From NCBI GenBank assembly GCA_030641505.1, contig DAOWHI010000162.1, forward strand, positions 1-5,544: a DNA stretch of 5,544 nt, written 5' to 3'. The translations under genes were made by a program, and so were the position numbers. Each line of letters begins with the position of its first letter. Position 1 is the stretch's first letter. A model generated the notes under the pieces. That model ran no database searches. It was not told where the DNA came from and saw only the letters and a program-made list of their open reading frames with translations. Positions 1-5,544 of this stretch are shown in pieces. The DNA comes from Gemmatimonadota bacterium. GTDB lineage: Bacteria; Gemmatimonadota; Gemmatimonadetes; JACCXV01; JAHWKZ01.

Positions 1-114
1 GCTCTTCTCGAGGTCTTCCCGGACGCCCGGATCATCCACACGCACCGCGACCCGGTGCGGGTGGTGGCGTCCTTCTGCAGCATGATCGCCCACGGCCGCG
101 CTCTCTTCAGCGAT
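1..114 (+). pseudogene. Sulfotransferase-family fragment, cut at both ends
   Basis: Frame 1 from the first base encodes about 38 residues that read like the 3'-phosphate (PAPS-binding) segment of a PF13469-type sulfotransferase. It starts ALLEVFPDARIIHTHRDP and continues with VRVVASFCSM and HGRALFSD. The HRDP...VVASF stretch matches the family's Arg...Ser motif that binds the 3'-phosphate of PAPS. Members of this family transfer sulfate from PAPS to an acceptor; the substrate cannot be told from this piece. The start lies off the left edge. After about base 114 the frame stays open but reads residues that are simply antisense to the nusA tail, so the homology ends abruptly. It is convergent with, and superimposed on, the nusA reading frame, which is not a natural arrangement. 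It probably comes from another locus or another genome joined here. Confidence 0.65.
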
Positions 115-1350
115 CGCCGGAGTCGTTTCTTCAGCGCTATCGTCGGGCTTCGCCCCAGCAGCGGCCTCGGTTTCAATCTCCGCTTTTTCGCCGATCGCCT
201 CTTGCGGTGCGACATCAGTTTCATCGGTCATTCGTTCCGTTTCGCGCCGTGCCGCCTCCTCAAGTGATGCCTTCGACGCTTCCAGCGCAGCCGCCGTCTC
301 TTCGGGACTGGCCGGCTGCGACGGTGCCGGTGCCGCCGTCGGGCCACGGAAACGGGAGCGCGGCTTGAACGCCATGGCCTCTGCTGTTTCGGCGAACAGC
401 CCGCCTTCGTCGCCGCCTTCGGGCTCATGGAGCATGATCTTGTAAACGTCGGCTGGTGACAACGCCTGGGCGATGAACTCGCGAGATTCGTCGGTCCACG
501 GCACGATATCGATCCGTTCGCCACCCAGCTCCGACACCACCGCCTGGACGCGGCTGCCCTTCAGACCTACGCACGCACCCACCGGATCAACGTGCTGGTC
601 CCGCGACCAAACGGCGATCTTAGAACGACTCCCGGGCTCACGTGCGATAGCTCGGATCTCCACGATGCCCTGAAAGACCTCGGGCACCTCGAGCGCGAAG
701 AGTGCGCACACGAAGTCGGGATGCGTACGACTCAAGATTAGCTGCGGCCCCTTGTTGGTCTCTCGAATATCCAGGAGCAAGGCGCGCACGGTTTCGCCCT
801 GTCGCAGATACTCGCGGCGCACCTGTTCTCGTCCCGGCAGGAGCGCCTCTGTTCGACGATCAAGAAAGACCAGCGCATTGCCGCGGTCCACCTGCTGAAC
901 CGTCCCCGAGACGAGCTCGCCCACTCGACCGGCGTACTCCTCGCGAATACGGTTTCGCTCTTCCTCCCGCACTTTCTGGATGATCATCTGCTTGGCCGCC
1001 TGAATGGCGTTACGACCAAACGTATTGTAGTCGAGCGGGATCTCGGCCACCTGACCCGGGACCGGATCATCGTCGCCCCACGGTTCGTTGACGAACGGTA
1101 GCTCCTTGGCCTCCTCGACCGTCATCTGACGCGACGGATCCTCTATCGCCTCTTCGTCGGCCACGATCTCCTTTAGCATGTAGATGCGGATCTCACCGGT
1201 GGCCGGGTCGACGAGCACTTCGGCCTCGGCTTCAGCTCCATACTTGCGCCGCACGGCTGCCAACATGCCGACCTGGACGAGCTCGACAACCTCCGATTTC
1301 TCGAGCGCCTTTTCTCGGGTCAGCTGACCAAATGCTTCTAGGATCTCCAT
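1..1350 (-). CDS. nusA: Transcription termination/antitermination factor NusA, 3' end missing and KH2 core absent
   Basis: NusA binds RNA polymerase and nascent RNA and modulates pausing, termination and antitermination. The ATG at 1350 has a GGAG ribosome site 10 nt upstream. The N-terminal polymerase-binding domain covers about residues 1-140, with LDYNTFGRNAIQAAKQMII near 106-124. The S1 domain (about 143-208) begins GELVSGTVQQVDRGNALVFL and ends GPQLILSRTHPDFV. KH1 (about 215-285) carries VDPVGACVGLKGSRVQAV with its GLKG loop, then GGERIDIVPW. KH2 starts at about 288 (EFIAQALSPADVYKIMLHEP) but stops near residue 311. The expected second half with the DQLSLAIGK-type GXXG loop is not there. 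An Ala/Glu/Pro-rich tail follows (about 330-417). The frame is open to base 1, but the last 30 or so codons (below about base 114) are antisense to the sulfotransferase fragment, so the true C terminus is not in the window. The gene follows rimP, the usual partner. Confidence 0.93.
   Translation of the reverse strand, partial: MEILEAFGQLTREKALEKSEVVELVQVGMLAAVRRKYGAEAEAEVLVDPATGEIRIYMLKEIVADEEAIEDPSRQMTVEEAKELPFVNEPWGDDDPVPGQVAEIPLDYNTFGRNAIQAAKQMIIQKVREEERNRIREEYAGRVGELVSGTVQQVDRGNALVFLDRRTEALLPGREQVRREYLRQGETVRALLLDIRETNKGPQLILSRTHPDFVCALFALEVPEVFQGIVEIRAIAREPGSRSKIAVWSRDQHVDPVGACVGLKGSRVQAVVSELGGERIDIVPWTDESREFIAQALSPADVYKIMLHEPEGGDEGGLFAETAEAMAFKPRSRFRGPTAAPAPSQPASPEETAAALEASKASLEEAARRETERMTDETDVAPQEAIGEKAEIETEAAAGAKPDDSAEETTPAIAEESAAVGDHAAEGRHHPHRVAVRVDDPGVREDLEKS
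100..118. other. Probable chimeric or rearrangement junction
   Basis: To the left of about base 114 the plus strand carries sulfotransferase-like coding sequence. To the right the minus strand carries the acidic, Ala/Glu-rich tail of NusA. The two coding signals meet within roughly 15 bases around CTCTTCAGCGAT, which reads sensibly in both (LFSD on plus, IAEE on minus). A short microhomology may therefore have joined them. The exact breakpoint cannot be fixed by reading alone. Confidence 0.55.
401..421. repeat. Short direct repeat at the break in NusA KH2
   Basis: The nonamer CCGCCTTCG occurs at 401-409 and again at 413-421, a 12-base period. On the minus strand it encodes the EGGDEGG stretch at NusA residues 311-317, exactly where the KH2 homology stops. 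Such a repeat could be a trace of slippage or of deletion between repeats, or simply part of a Gly/Glu linker. Confidence 0.5.
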
Positions 1351-1383
1351 ACTCTCACTGCTCCTATCGAACCCCTATCCGAG

Positions 1384-1893
1384 TCATCTCTTGCTCTTGG
1401 CTCCGGTGGCAGACCGCCAATCGACGTGCAACTTGGCGCTGGCCATCTCACTCTGGCCGAAGATCCACCGATCGTCGGTTCCACCAACCGAGTCGCGTAG
1501 AACTACGCCAAACGAGCCTTCGCCGCGATCAACCACGCCCTCGAGAATGCCGGTAAAGCGCTTGCGACCTTCCCGACCGGTATGCAGTCGGATCGCTATC
1601 TCGCGTCCAGCGAAGCGCTCGAAGTCGCGCCGCCGGGCGAGTGGCCGCTCGATCCCAGGGCTTGAAACCTCGAGTACATATCTCTCCGGAACGATCCCCG
1701 ACGATTCGAGTTCCCGCTCGATCAACCTGGACAGCCGAGCACACTCATCCAGCGTCACGCCAGCTTCTGTGTCCACGTAGACCCGTACCACGGGTCGTCC
1801 CTGACGCCCGCCGAGCTCAACGTGTACGACCTCAGCTCCGGCCCGTTCCACGACCGGCTCGACCACAACCCTCATGCGGTCGACATCGGACAT
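1384..1893 (-). CDS. rimP: Ribosome maturation factor RimP
   Basis: RimP is a cytoplasmic factor needed for maturation of the 30S ribosomal subunit. The 169-residue protein has the normal family length. Residues about 7-85 form the N-terminal alpha/beta domain, with VVRVYVDTEAGVTLDECARL and the hallmark YVLEVSSPGIERPL. The C-terminal SH3-like barrel follows (about 86-160: RRDFERFAGREIAIRL, then RKRFTGILEGVVD). The ATG at 1893 is chosen because AGAGG lies 7 nt upstream; an internal ATG at codon 7 would lose conserved N-terminal sequence and has no better ribosome site. The gene ends 33 nt before nusA, the conserved rimP-nusA order that usually continues to infB. It is separated from pgeF by 117 nt that contain a terminator, so it probably begins its own transcription unit. 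Confidence 0.96.
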   Translation of the reverse strand: MSDVDRMRVVVEPVVERAGAEVVHVELGGRQGRPVVRVYVDTEAGVTLDECARLSRLIERELESSGIVPERYVLEVSSPGIERPLARRRDFERFAGREIAIRLHTGREGRKRFTGILEGVVDRGEGSFGVVLRDSVGGTDDRWIFGQSEMASAKLHVDWRSATGAKSKR

Positions 1894-1900
1894 CGATCAG

Positions 1901-1905
1901 CCTCT
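1901..1905 (-). promoter_or_regulatory. Ribosome binding site of rimP
   Basis: AGAGG on the minus strand, 7 nt before the rimP ATG. It decides the start in favour of the upstream ATG. It sits at the edge of a weak possible hairpin in which 1917-1922 could pair with 1896-1901 (five Watson-Crick pairs and one wobble). I would not call that hairpin regulatory without more evidence. Confidence 0.6.
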
Positions 1906-1930
1906 GCTCTCGGGTTGCTGACGCGGAAGC

Positions 1931-1957
1931 AAAAAAAGTGGGGACGCCGCCCCACTT
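1931..1957 (-). terminator. Rho-independent terminator after pgeF
   Basis: Read on the minus strand, AAGTGGGG (1957-1950) is followed by a six-base loop CGGCGT and the perfect complement CCCCACTT (1943-1936). A run of Ts follows, extending to 1931. This gives an 8-bp GC-rich stem with a U tract, the classic intrinsic terminator. It lies 53 nt past the pgeF stop and 37 nt before the rimP start, so it should end the upstream operon. Because a possible promoter overlaps it, the same hairpin could also sit at the very 5' end of the rimP-nusA transcript. Confidence 0.85.
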
Positions 1958-1958
1958 C

Positions 1959-1988
1959 ATTACCAAATTTACGCGAAACGGGCGTCAA
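1959..1988 (-). promoter_or_regulatory. Possible sigma-70-type promoter for rimP-nusA
   Basis: On the minus strand TTGACG (1988-1983, five of six to the -35 consensus) is followed after 18 nt by GGTAAT (1964-1959, four of six to the -10 consensus). An alternative reading pairs the nearby TTGCCT with TAAATT. The location, between the pgeF stop and rimP, is where a promoter would be needed if the terminator blocks readthrough. The -10 match is weak, so this is a suggestion only. Confidence 0.35.
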
Positions 1989-2010
1989 GGCAAGAGGTGA
2001 GCGGCCTAGG

Positions 2011-2799
2011 TCAGCCCGGGAAACCGGCAAAAAAGACCATCCTCCCGCTATCTTCACCATCCCGCCGATAACTGTGGAAGCGCTCTCGATCACAGCACGT
2101 ACACTCAGGGGACGAAACGATCGACGCCCCGAGGAGCCCGGCGGATACCGCTTGTCGGGTAAGGGCGCCGCGCAGGTCGACCCAGCGCTCGCTCCGACCG
2201 CCCGTGGTCCAACCCTCCGTATCGGGCCCCGCTCCCGTAGCCCGAATCGATTCCACCACCTCCTCACCAACCGGGTAGCAGCACGGACCGATCGCGGGCC
2301 CCCAGTACGCCACGCACTCATTTGGACGGGCCCCGTACTCGGCGCTCAGCTCGGCCACCGCCGCGGCTACGATCCCACCCGCTATCCCACGCCAACCGGC
2401 GTGAACGAGCGCGATCGCACCAACCGATGGCGCATAGACGAGCGCGGGAACACAGTCAGCAACGCCGACGGTGAGCAGTACACCCGCCGTAGCGACCAGA
2501 AAACCGTCCCGGGCCTCGACCCGAACCGTGCCTGGCGCGACTGTGTCGGCACAGAACAGCTCGATCCCGTGGACTTGCGAAGCTTTCACAACCGAGCGGA
2601 AGTGTGGCCTAGCCCACGCTTCGAGCGCGTTTTGTGCCGATCGGGCGCCAGCAACCCTAGACCGAAAATTCAGTTCGCGCGTGGTTATGCCCGCGATCAG
2701 CGAGCGCCCGCGCCAGCGAAGCTCGAGTCGCGGTAACGGTCGGGCAAACTGAGCTTCTATCGGCGCCCCGGACTTTTCGCTGAACTTCTCGCCGATCAT
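2011..2799 (-). CDS. pgeF: PgeF/YfiH family laccase-domain protein (peptidoglycan editing factor)
   Basis: About 262 residues, the usual family size. Family signatures are complete and in order: QVHG (about 75-78), VADCVPALVY with its Cys (about 116), VHAGWRGIAGG (His about 133), GPAIGPCCYPVG (about 167-178) and CTCCDRERFHSYRRDG (about 233-248). The His-Cys-His set corresponds to the metal/active site of YlmD/YfiH proteins. In E. coli PgeF removes wrongly made UDP-MurNAc-L-Ser so that serine does not enter peptidoglycan. Other members (and human FAMIN) act on purine nucleosides, so the true substrate here is open. The older label polyphenol oxidase is misleading. A TTG at 2802 is in frame, but the ATG at 2799 is preferred: its A is the last base of the glycosyltransferase TGA stop (TGATG), a typical coupled start. 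A weak GGCGG site lies 4 nt upstream. An intrinsic terminator follows. Confidence 0.93.
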   Translation of the reverse strand: MIGEKFSEKSGAPIEAQFARPLPRLELRWRGRSLIAGITTRELNFRSRVAGARSAQNALEAWARPHFRSVVKASQVHGIELFCADTVAPGTVRVEARDGFLVATAGVLLTVGVADCVPALVYAPSVGAIALVHAGWRGIAGGIVAAAVAELSAEYGARPNECVAYWGPAIGPCCYPVGEEVVESIRATGAGPDTEGWTTGGRSERWVDLRGALTRQAVSAGLLGASIVSSPECTCCDRERFHSYRRDGEDSGRMVFFAGFPG

Positions 2800-3548
2800 C
2801 AATCCGCCAATCGGAACCGCACCACGTGGTACACCGCCGCTACACCGTCGCGCCAGGTGATTTTCTTGCCGCCGCTATAACCACGTCCGTGATACGCTAC
2901 AGGAGTTTCGTACACCCGATAGCCGCGGCGGGCGACCTTGGCTGTGATCTCCGGCTCGATACCGAAACGGTTTGATCTGAGAGTTGGACCGATCGCGTCA
3001 ATGACCTCTCGCCGAAACACTTTGAAACCAGTCTCCATGTCAGTCAGGTTCAGATTGTTGAGCGCATTAGAGAGCAGCGTCAGCGCGCGATTGCCCACAG
3101 AGTGCCAGAACAAGTGCACGCGTTGGGGTCCGCCTAGAAACCGCGAGCCGTATACGACGTCCGCGACTCCGTCGAGAATTGGACTGACCAGCGCTTCGTA
3201 ATCGCGCGGGTCGTACTCCAGGTCGGCATCCTGAACCAGAACGATGTCGCCATCCACTTCGGCAAAAGCTCGGCGCAGCGCAGCCCCCTTACCCTGATTG
3301 CTCGTCTGGAAAATGACCCTAGTCGGAACTGCGCATCCGTTACCATCCAGAATTCGCTCCTCTCCGCTAACGACTGCCGACAGGTACTCGCGCGTACCAT
3401 CGTTCGACCCATCATCGACAACCACGATCTCTTTCTCGAACGGCGTCACCGCAACTCGCCTGAGCTGCTCGGCAATCGTCGGGCGCTCGTTGTAGACGGG
3501 AACGACGACGGATAGAAGCGGTCGATCCGGATCGTTAGGGGAGGCCAC
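2799..3548 (-). CDS. Family 2 glycosyltransferase, DPM1-like
   Basis: A 249-residue GT-A fold enzyme that transfers a sugar from a nucleotide donor, probably to a polyprenyl-phosphate or another lipid/envelope acceptor at the inner face of the membrane. Visible motifs: SVVVPVYNE (13-21), IVVVDDGSNDGT (41-52), NQGKGAALRRAF (84-95), the DXD-type VQDADLEYDP (105-114) for metal and nucleotide binding, and DMETGFKVFRREVI (170-183). A C-terminal block follows with RFGIEPEITAKVARRGYRV and a YHGRGYSGGKKITWRDG segment. There is no C-terminal membrane segment, unlike the longer GtrB-type relatives. The start is a GTG inside the end of the antiporter gene, giving a 14-nt overlap; the first beta strand begins at about residue 11, so a later start would damage the fold. 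It overlaps pgeF by one base. Donor and acceptor cannot be named from sequence. Confidence 0.92.
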   Translation of the reverse strand: MASPNDPDRPLLSVVVPVYNERPTIAEQLRRVAVTPFEKEIVVVDDGSNDGTREYLSAVVSGEERILDGNGCAVPTRVIFQTSNQGKGAALRRAFAEVDGDIVLVQDADLEYDPRDYEALVSPILDGVADVVYGSRFLGGPQRVHLFWHSVGNRALTLLSNALNNLNLTDMETGFKVFRREVIDAIGPTLRSNRFGIEPEITAKVARRGYRVYETPVAYHGRGYSGGKKITWRDGVAAVYHVVRFRLAD

Positions 3549-4803
3549 CCATTCCCGGGTGGACCGGGGGCCGGTCGTGCTCGTCCGGCGGCTCGGTCTC
3601 AGCTGATTGACGCTCGAAAAGCAACTTGAGGACCGGTGGCGTGACCAGCGTCGTGGCCATGACCATGATCAACACCGCTGAGAAAACATCCTGCGTGAGA
3701 ATGCCCCCCAGAAGTCCAAGCTGGGCGAAGATCAACCCTACTTCTCCGCGCGGGACCATTCCCGCACCGATCACGAGTTTGTTGATCTCCCTTCGCATCA
3801 CGCTGTAGCCGGCCGCCACCTTGCCGATCACGGCGATGACAAACAACCCAGCTCCAACCAAGAGGATCTCTTGATTCTCAGGAACTCTTGGGTCAAGAAT
3901 CGACACATCTACCGCGGCACCGATCGACACGAAAAAGATTGGCGTGAAGACATCGGCGACCGGCTTGATCTGTTCAACGATCGTGTCGAACTGATTCGTC
4001 CTCGACAGAATGAGGCCGGCTGCAAAGGCGCCCACGATCGGAGCCAACCCTGCGCGATCCGCGAAAAAAGCCAACATCAGCGCAAAGACAAGCGCGAAGG
4101 TGACCAGCACCCCGCGGACACGCATCCGGTTTACGAGCTCGAAAATCCACCGTGCCGTGTAGAGCCCGATTGCCATCGCCACTGCCAAGAATCCCACCGC
4201 CAGCGCGAATAGCTTGACAACACCGACAACCGAGATCGTGCCGGTCGAAGCGAGGCCCTCGACAACCGCTAGAATCAACAATCCGAGAATGTCGTCGATA
4301 ACCGCCGCACCGATGATGATCCGCGCCTCGGCGCTATTGATCTTATCAAGATCAGTCAGCACGCGCGCGGTGATCCCAACCGATGTCGCAGTCAGCGTAG
4401 CGCCAATGAAAATCGCCGTTAGACTCGCTCCACCCTCGTAGTAGTACCAGAACAAGTACCCGAACAGGAATGGGAGCACGATGCCAACCACGGCAACCGT
4501 CAACGCCGACGATCCAACATGGAACATCTCTCTTAGGTCGGTTTCGAGACCGATCTCGAACAGCAGGATCGCCACTCCGATCTCCGCCAAGACGTGAACC
4601 ATCGCCCCGTACGGATCGGCTGGGTCGACCGGGACCAGCCCCAGCACCGAAGCGCCGACAATCACTCCCGCAACCAGCTCTCCCAGTACCGCCGGTTGAC
4701 CAATGCGCTCGAACAGCTCTCCCATCAGCTTCGCCGACAGCAACACGACTATGAAGATGAAAAAGAAGTGTCCGACTTCGACGAAGTGAGCGACCTGTTC
4801 CAT
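3535..4803 (-). CDS. CPA2-family cation:proton antiporter (KefB/Na+-H+ exchanger type)
   Basis: A 422-residue inner-membrane protein with about 12-13 hydrophobic segments (first near 12-30, last near 368-393). It exchanges Na+ or K+ for protons and supports pH and ion balance. Typical motifs: IGQPAVLGELVAGVIVG (34-50), ILLFEIGLETDLREM (79-93), IGATLTATSVGITARVL (133-149), the paired acidic ion-binding residues in AAVIDDILGLL (166-176), FFVSIGAAVD (290-299) and GMVPRGEVGLIFAQLGL (348-364). It ends with a short acidic/proline-rich tail (about 398-422) and has no RCK/TrkA-N domain, so it is not a full-length KefB/KefC and should not have their nucleotide gating. Ion specificity is unknown. The ATG at 4803 lies 41 nt after the HNH gene, and only a weak GGGGT ribosome site is seen. 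The 3' end overlaps the glycosyltransferase start by 14 nt. Confidence 0.94.
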   Translation of the reverse strand: MEQVAHFVEVGHFFFIFIVVLLSAKLMGELFERIGQPAVLGELVAGVIVGASVLGLVPVDPADPYGAMVHVLAEIGVAILLFEIGLETDLREMFHVGSSALTVAVVGIVLPFLFGYLFWYYYEGGASLTAIFIGATLTATSVGITARVLTDLDKINSAEARIIIGAAVIDDILGLLILAVVEGLASTGTISVVGVVKLFALAVGFLAVAMAIGLYTARWIFELVNRMRVRGVLVTFALVFALMLAFFADRAGLAPIVGAFAAGLILSRTNQFDTIVEQIKPVADVFTPIFFVSIGAAVDVSILDPRVPENQEILLVGAGLFVIAVIGKVAAGYSVMRREINKLVIGAGMVPRGEVGLIFAQLGLLGGILTQDVFSAVLIMVMATTLVTPPVLKLLFERQSAETEPPDEHDRPPVHPGMGGLP

Positions 4804-4844
4804 GTTACCCCGTACGTTGGCGGAACCAGACGGTCAGGCGGATC

Positions 4845-5363
4845 CTAGAATCGGCCGACGAGCAGGTAGGGTCGCCACCGCTGGTCTGGGACTGATGCGA
4901 AGTACGTGATGCGAGTAAACGGGTGCGGACGTCGGGGCGGTCGCGCTAGGGATAGGCCTGCTTGTTCGGGTGTACGGTTTCCCTTCCTATTGTTACAGCG
5001 AACGCACGCGCAAACCAAGTTTGTCCAGGTGTCCCTACCACGCGCAGAGCGGGGAACGACGTGATCCGTCGTCATCGGTCCTCGACGCGTACCGCAGTAT
5101 TGGCATCGGTAGCTGTCCCGTCGCAGCACGTTTCGACGAGTCAGCGCAACCCGCTTTTGGGGCGCATGAATGTAGACAGACAAGCGGACAACAGACGGCA
5201 ACGGTACGACACACGATACCGAATGCACCTCGGAGTCGTAGCGCTCGACGATCTCGGCCTTGCCCAAAACGACCATCACCACCGCGCGCTGTGCCCGGCA
5301 CACGGACAACGGTTCGTAGTTCTGGTTGAGAACCAAGACTTTCTTTTGCAGTAGCGGGCTCAT
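4845..5363 (-). CDS. HNH endonuclease family protein of unknown role
   Basis: A 172-residue soluble protein. The N-terminal part (about 8-70) is the conserved, poorly understood lead of this family: VLVLNQNYEPLSVCRAQRAV, then VVLGKAEIVE. The HNH domain follows (about 80-133): a first CQYC zinc pair (87-90), TTDHVVPRS with the catalytic His (about 101), an Asn at about 115 in DTWTNLV, then CVRCNNRKG (120-128) with the second zinc pair, and the closing RTPEQAGL. All metal and catalytic positions appear present. It is not linked here to a methylase or phage genes, so restriction is not suggested; relatives are scattered through many bacterial phyla as housekeeping-like genes of unknown function. 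The ATG at 5363 has AGAGGA about 9 nt upstream, embedded in the end of the preceding gene. The 3-nt gap indicates co-transcription with that gene. Confidence 0.92.
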   Translation of the reverse strand: MSPLLQKKVLVLNQNYEPLSVCRAQRAVVMVVLGKAEIVERYDSEVHSVSCVVPLPSVVRLSVYIHAPQKRVALTRRNVLRRDSYRCQYCGTRRGPMTTDHVVPRSARGRDTWTNLVCACVRCNNRKGNRTPEQAGLSLARPPRRPHPFTRITYFASVPDQRWRPYLLVGRF

Positions 5364-5366
5364 CTG

Positions 5367-5544
5367 TTACGGTCCTCTAACCTCGTAGCCGAAGCGCAGC
5401 GTGTCGACCCACTCACCGAACCGCCACGCGGGCACACGGACGACCTCTTCCCAGGCCGCGGAGATGTTCACTGTCCCATCTCGCTGGCCGCGCACTCGAA
5501 GCCGGTGTGGCGATAGCGGAACGCCGAGCTCGTCGGCTGACTCC
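5367..5544 (-). CDS. C-terminal end of an unidentified protein, possibly DUF4845-like
   Basis: About 59 codons enter from the right edge and end at TAA, 3 nt before the HNH start. The visible part runs ADELGVPLSPHRLRVRGQRD, then TVNISAAWEEVVRVPAWRF and ends FGYEVRGP. The pattern (a helix with LGVPL, then beta strands with LRVRG...VNISAAW, then VRVPAWRF) resembles the end of small DUF4845-like envelope proteins with one membrane anchor, but this is a resemblance from memory only. The N terminus, where a membrane segment would lie, is outside the window. Coding status is supported by the uninterrupted frame, the tight junction with the HNH gene, and the HNH ribosome site lying within its last codons. 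Confidence 0.65.
   Translation of the reverse strand, partial: ESADELGVPLSPHRLRVRGQRDGTVNISAAWEEVVRVPAWRFGEWVDTLRFGYEVRGP

Noticed and set aside
55..267. Plus-strand open frame of 70 codons running from the sulfotransferase fragment
   Set aside because: Only the first part (to about base 114) has sulfotransferase character. The rest is antisense to the NusA tail and matches nothing expected after that motif.
228..524. Minus-strand Arg/Pro/Ser-rich frame within nusA
   Set aside because: It is a shifted-frame shadow of the NusA tail. It contains no KH2-like sequence, so it does not represent a frameshifted continuation of NusA.
1896..1922. Possible small hairpin around the rimP ribosome site
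   Set aside because: Only five Watson-Crick pairs and one wobble around a 15-base loop. That is too weak to propose a riboswitch or thermosensor.
1822..2736. Long plus-strand open frame of 304 codons opposite pgeF and rimP
   Set aside because: Rich in Arg, Pro and Thr with no recognisable fold. It crosses the terminator and is antisense to two solid genes, so it is a GC-driven shadow frame.
4804..4844. 41-nt gap between the HNH and antiporter genes, examined for a terminator or promoter
   Set aside because: No GC-rich hairpin with a T run and no convincing -35/-10 pair is visible. It is treated as an intra-operon spacer.
4962..5354. Plus-strand open frames opposite the HNH gene
   Set aside because: Low-information Arg/Ser/Pro-rich translations that mirror a well-supported HNH protein. 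No ribosome site or family match is visible.
1..5544. CRISPR array, insertion sequence, tRNA or rRNA, toxin-antitoxin or phage module
   Set aside because: No regularly spaced repeats, terminal inverted repeats, transposase motifs or tRNA-like folds were seen on either strand by reading. The single HNH gene does not on its own indicate a mobile or defence element.

Overview
The window reads as a bacterial chromosomal segment in which all convincing genes lie on the minus strand. It is moderately GC-rich by eye. In transcription order, from high to low coordinates, it holds: the C-terminal end of an unidentified small protein, an HNH endonuclease, a CPA2-type cation:proton antiporter, a family-2 glycosyltransferase, a PgeF/YfiH (laccase-domain) protein, rimP, and nusA running off the left edge. 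The protein styles and the gene order recall Gemmatimonadota or a related deep bacterial phylum. That placement is from memory and is tentative.

Right and centre (2011-5544): five genes are packed head to tail (gaps of 3 and 41 nt, then overlaps of 14 nt and 1 nt) and look like one operon. Two products act plausibly at the envelope: PgeF in peptidoglycan precursor quality control, and the DPM1-like glycosyltransferase on lipid-linked sugars. The antiporter handles ion and pH balance in the membrane. The HNH protein belongs to a widespread family of unknown role. A clear intrinsic terminator follows pgeF.

Left (1-1893): rimP and nusA form the usual translation/transcription pair (30S maturation factor and transcription elongation factor), 33 nt apart. 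A possible sigma-70-type promoter lies between pgeF and rimP and overlaps the terminator.

Two oddities stand out. First, bases 1 to about 114 encode, on the opposite strand, a clean sulfotransferase fragment that stops abruptly where the nusA tail begins. This looks like a chimeric junction (assembly artefact or true rearrangement). Second, the nusA product keeps the N-terminal, S1 and KH1 domains but has only the beginning of KH2. It goes straight into an Ala/Glu-rich tail at a short direct repeat, with the core of KH2 absent. I see no CRISPR array, insertion sequence, tRNA or rRNA, and no convincing new multi-gene system.
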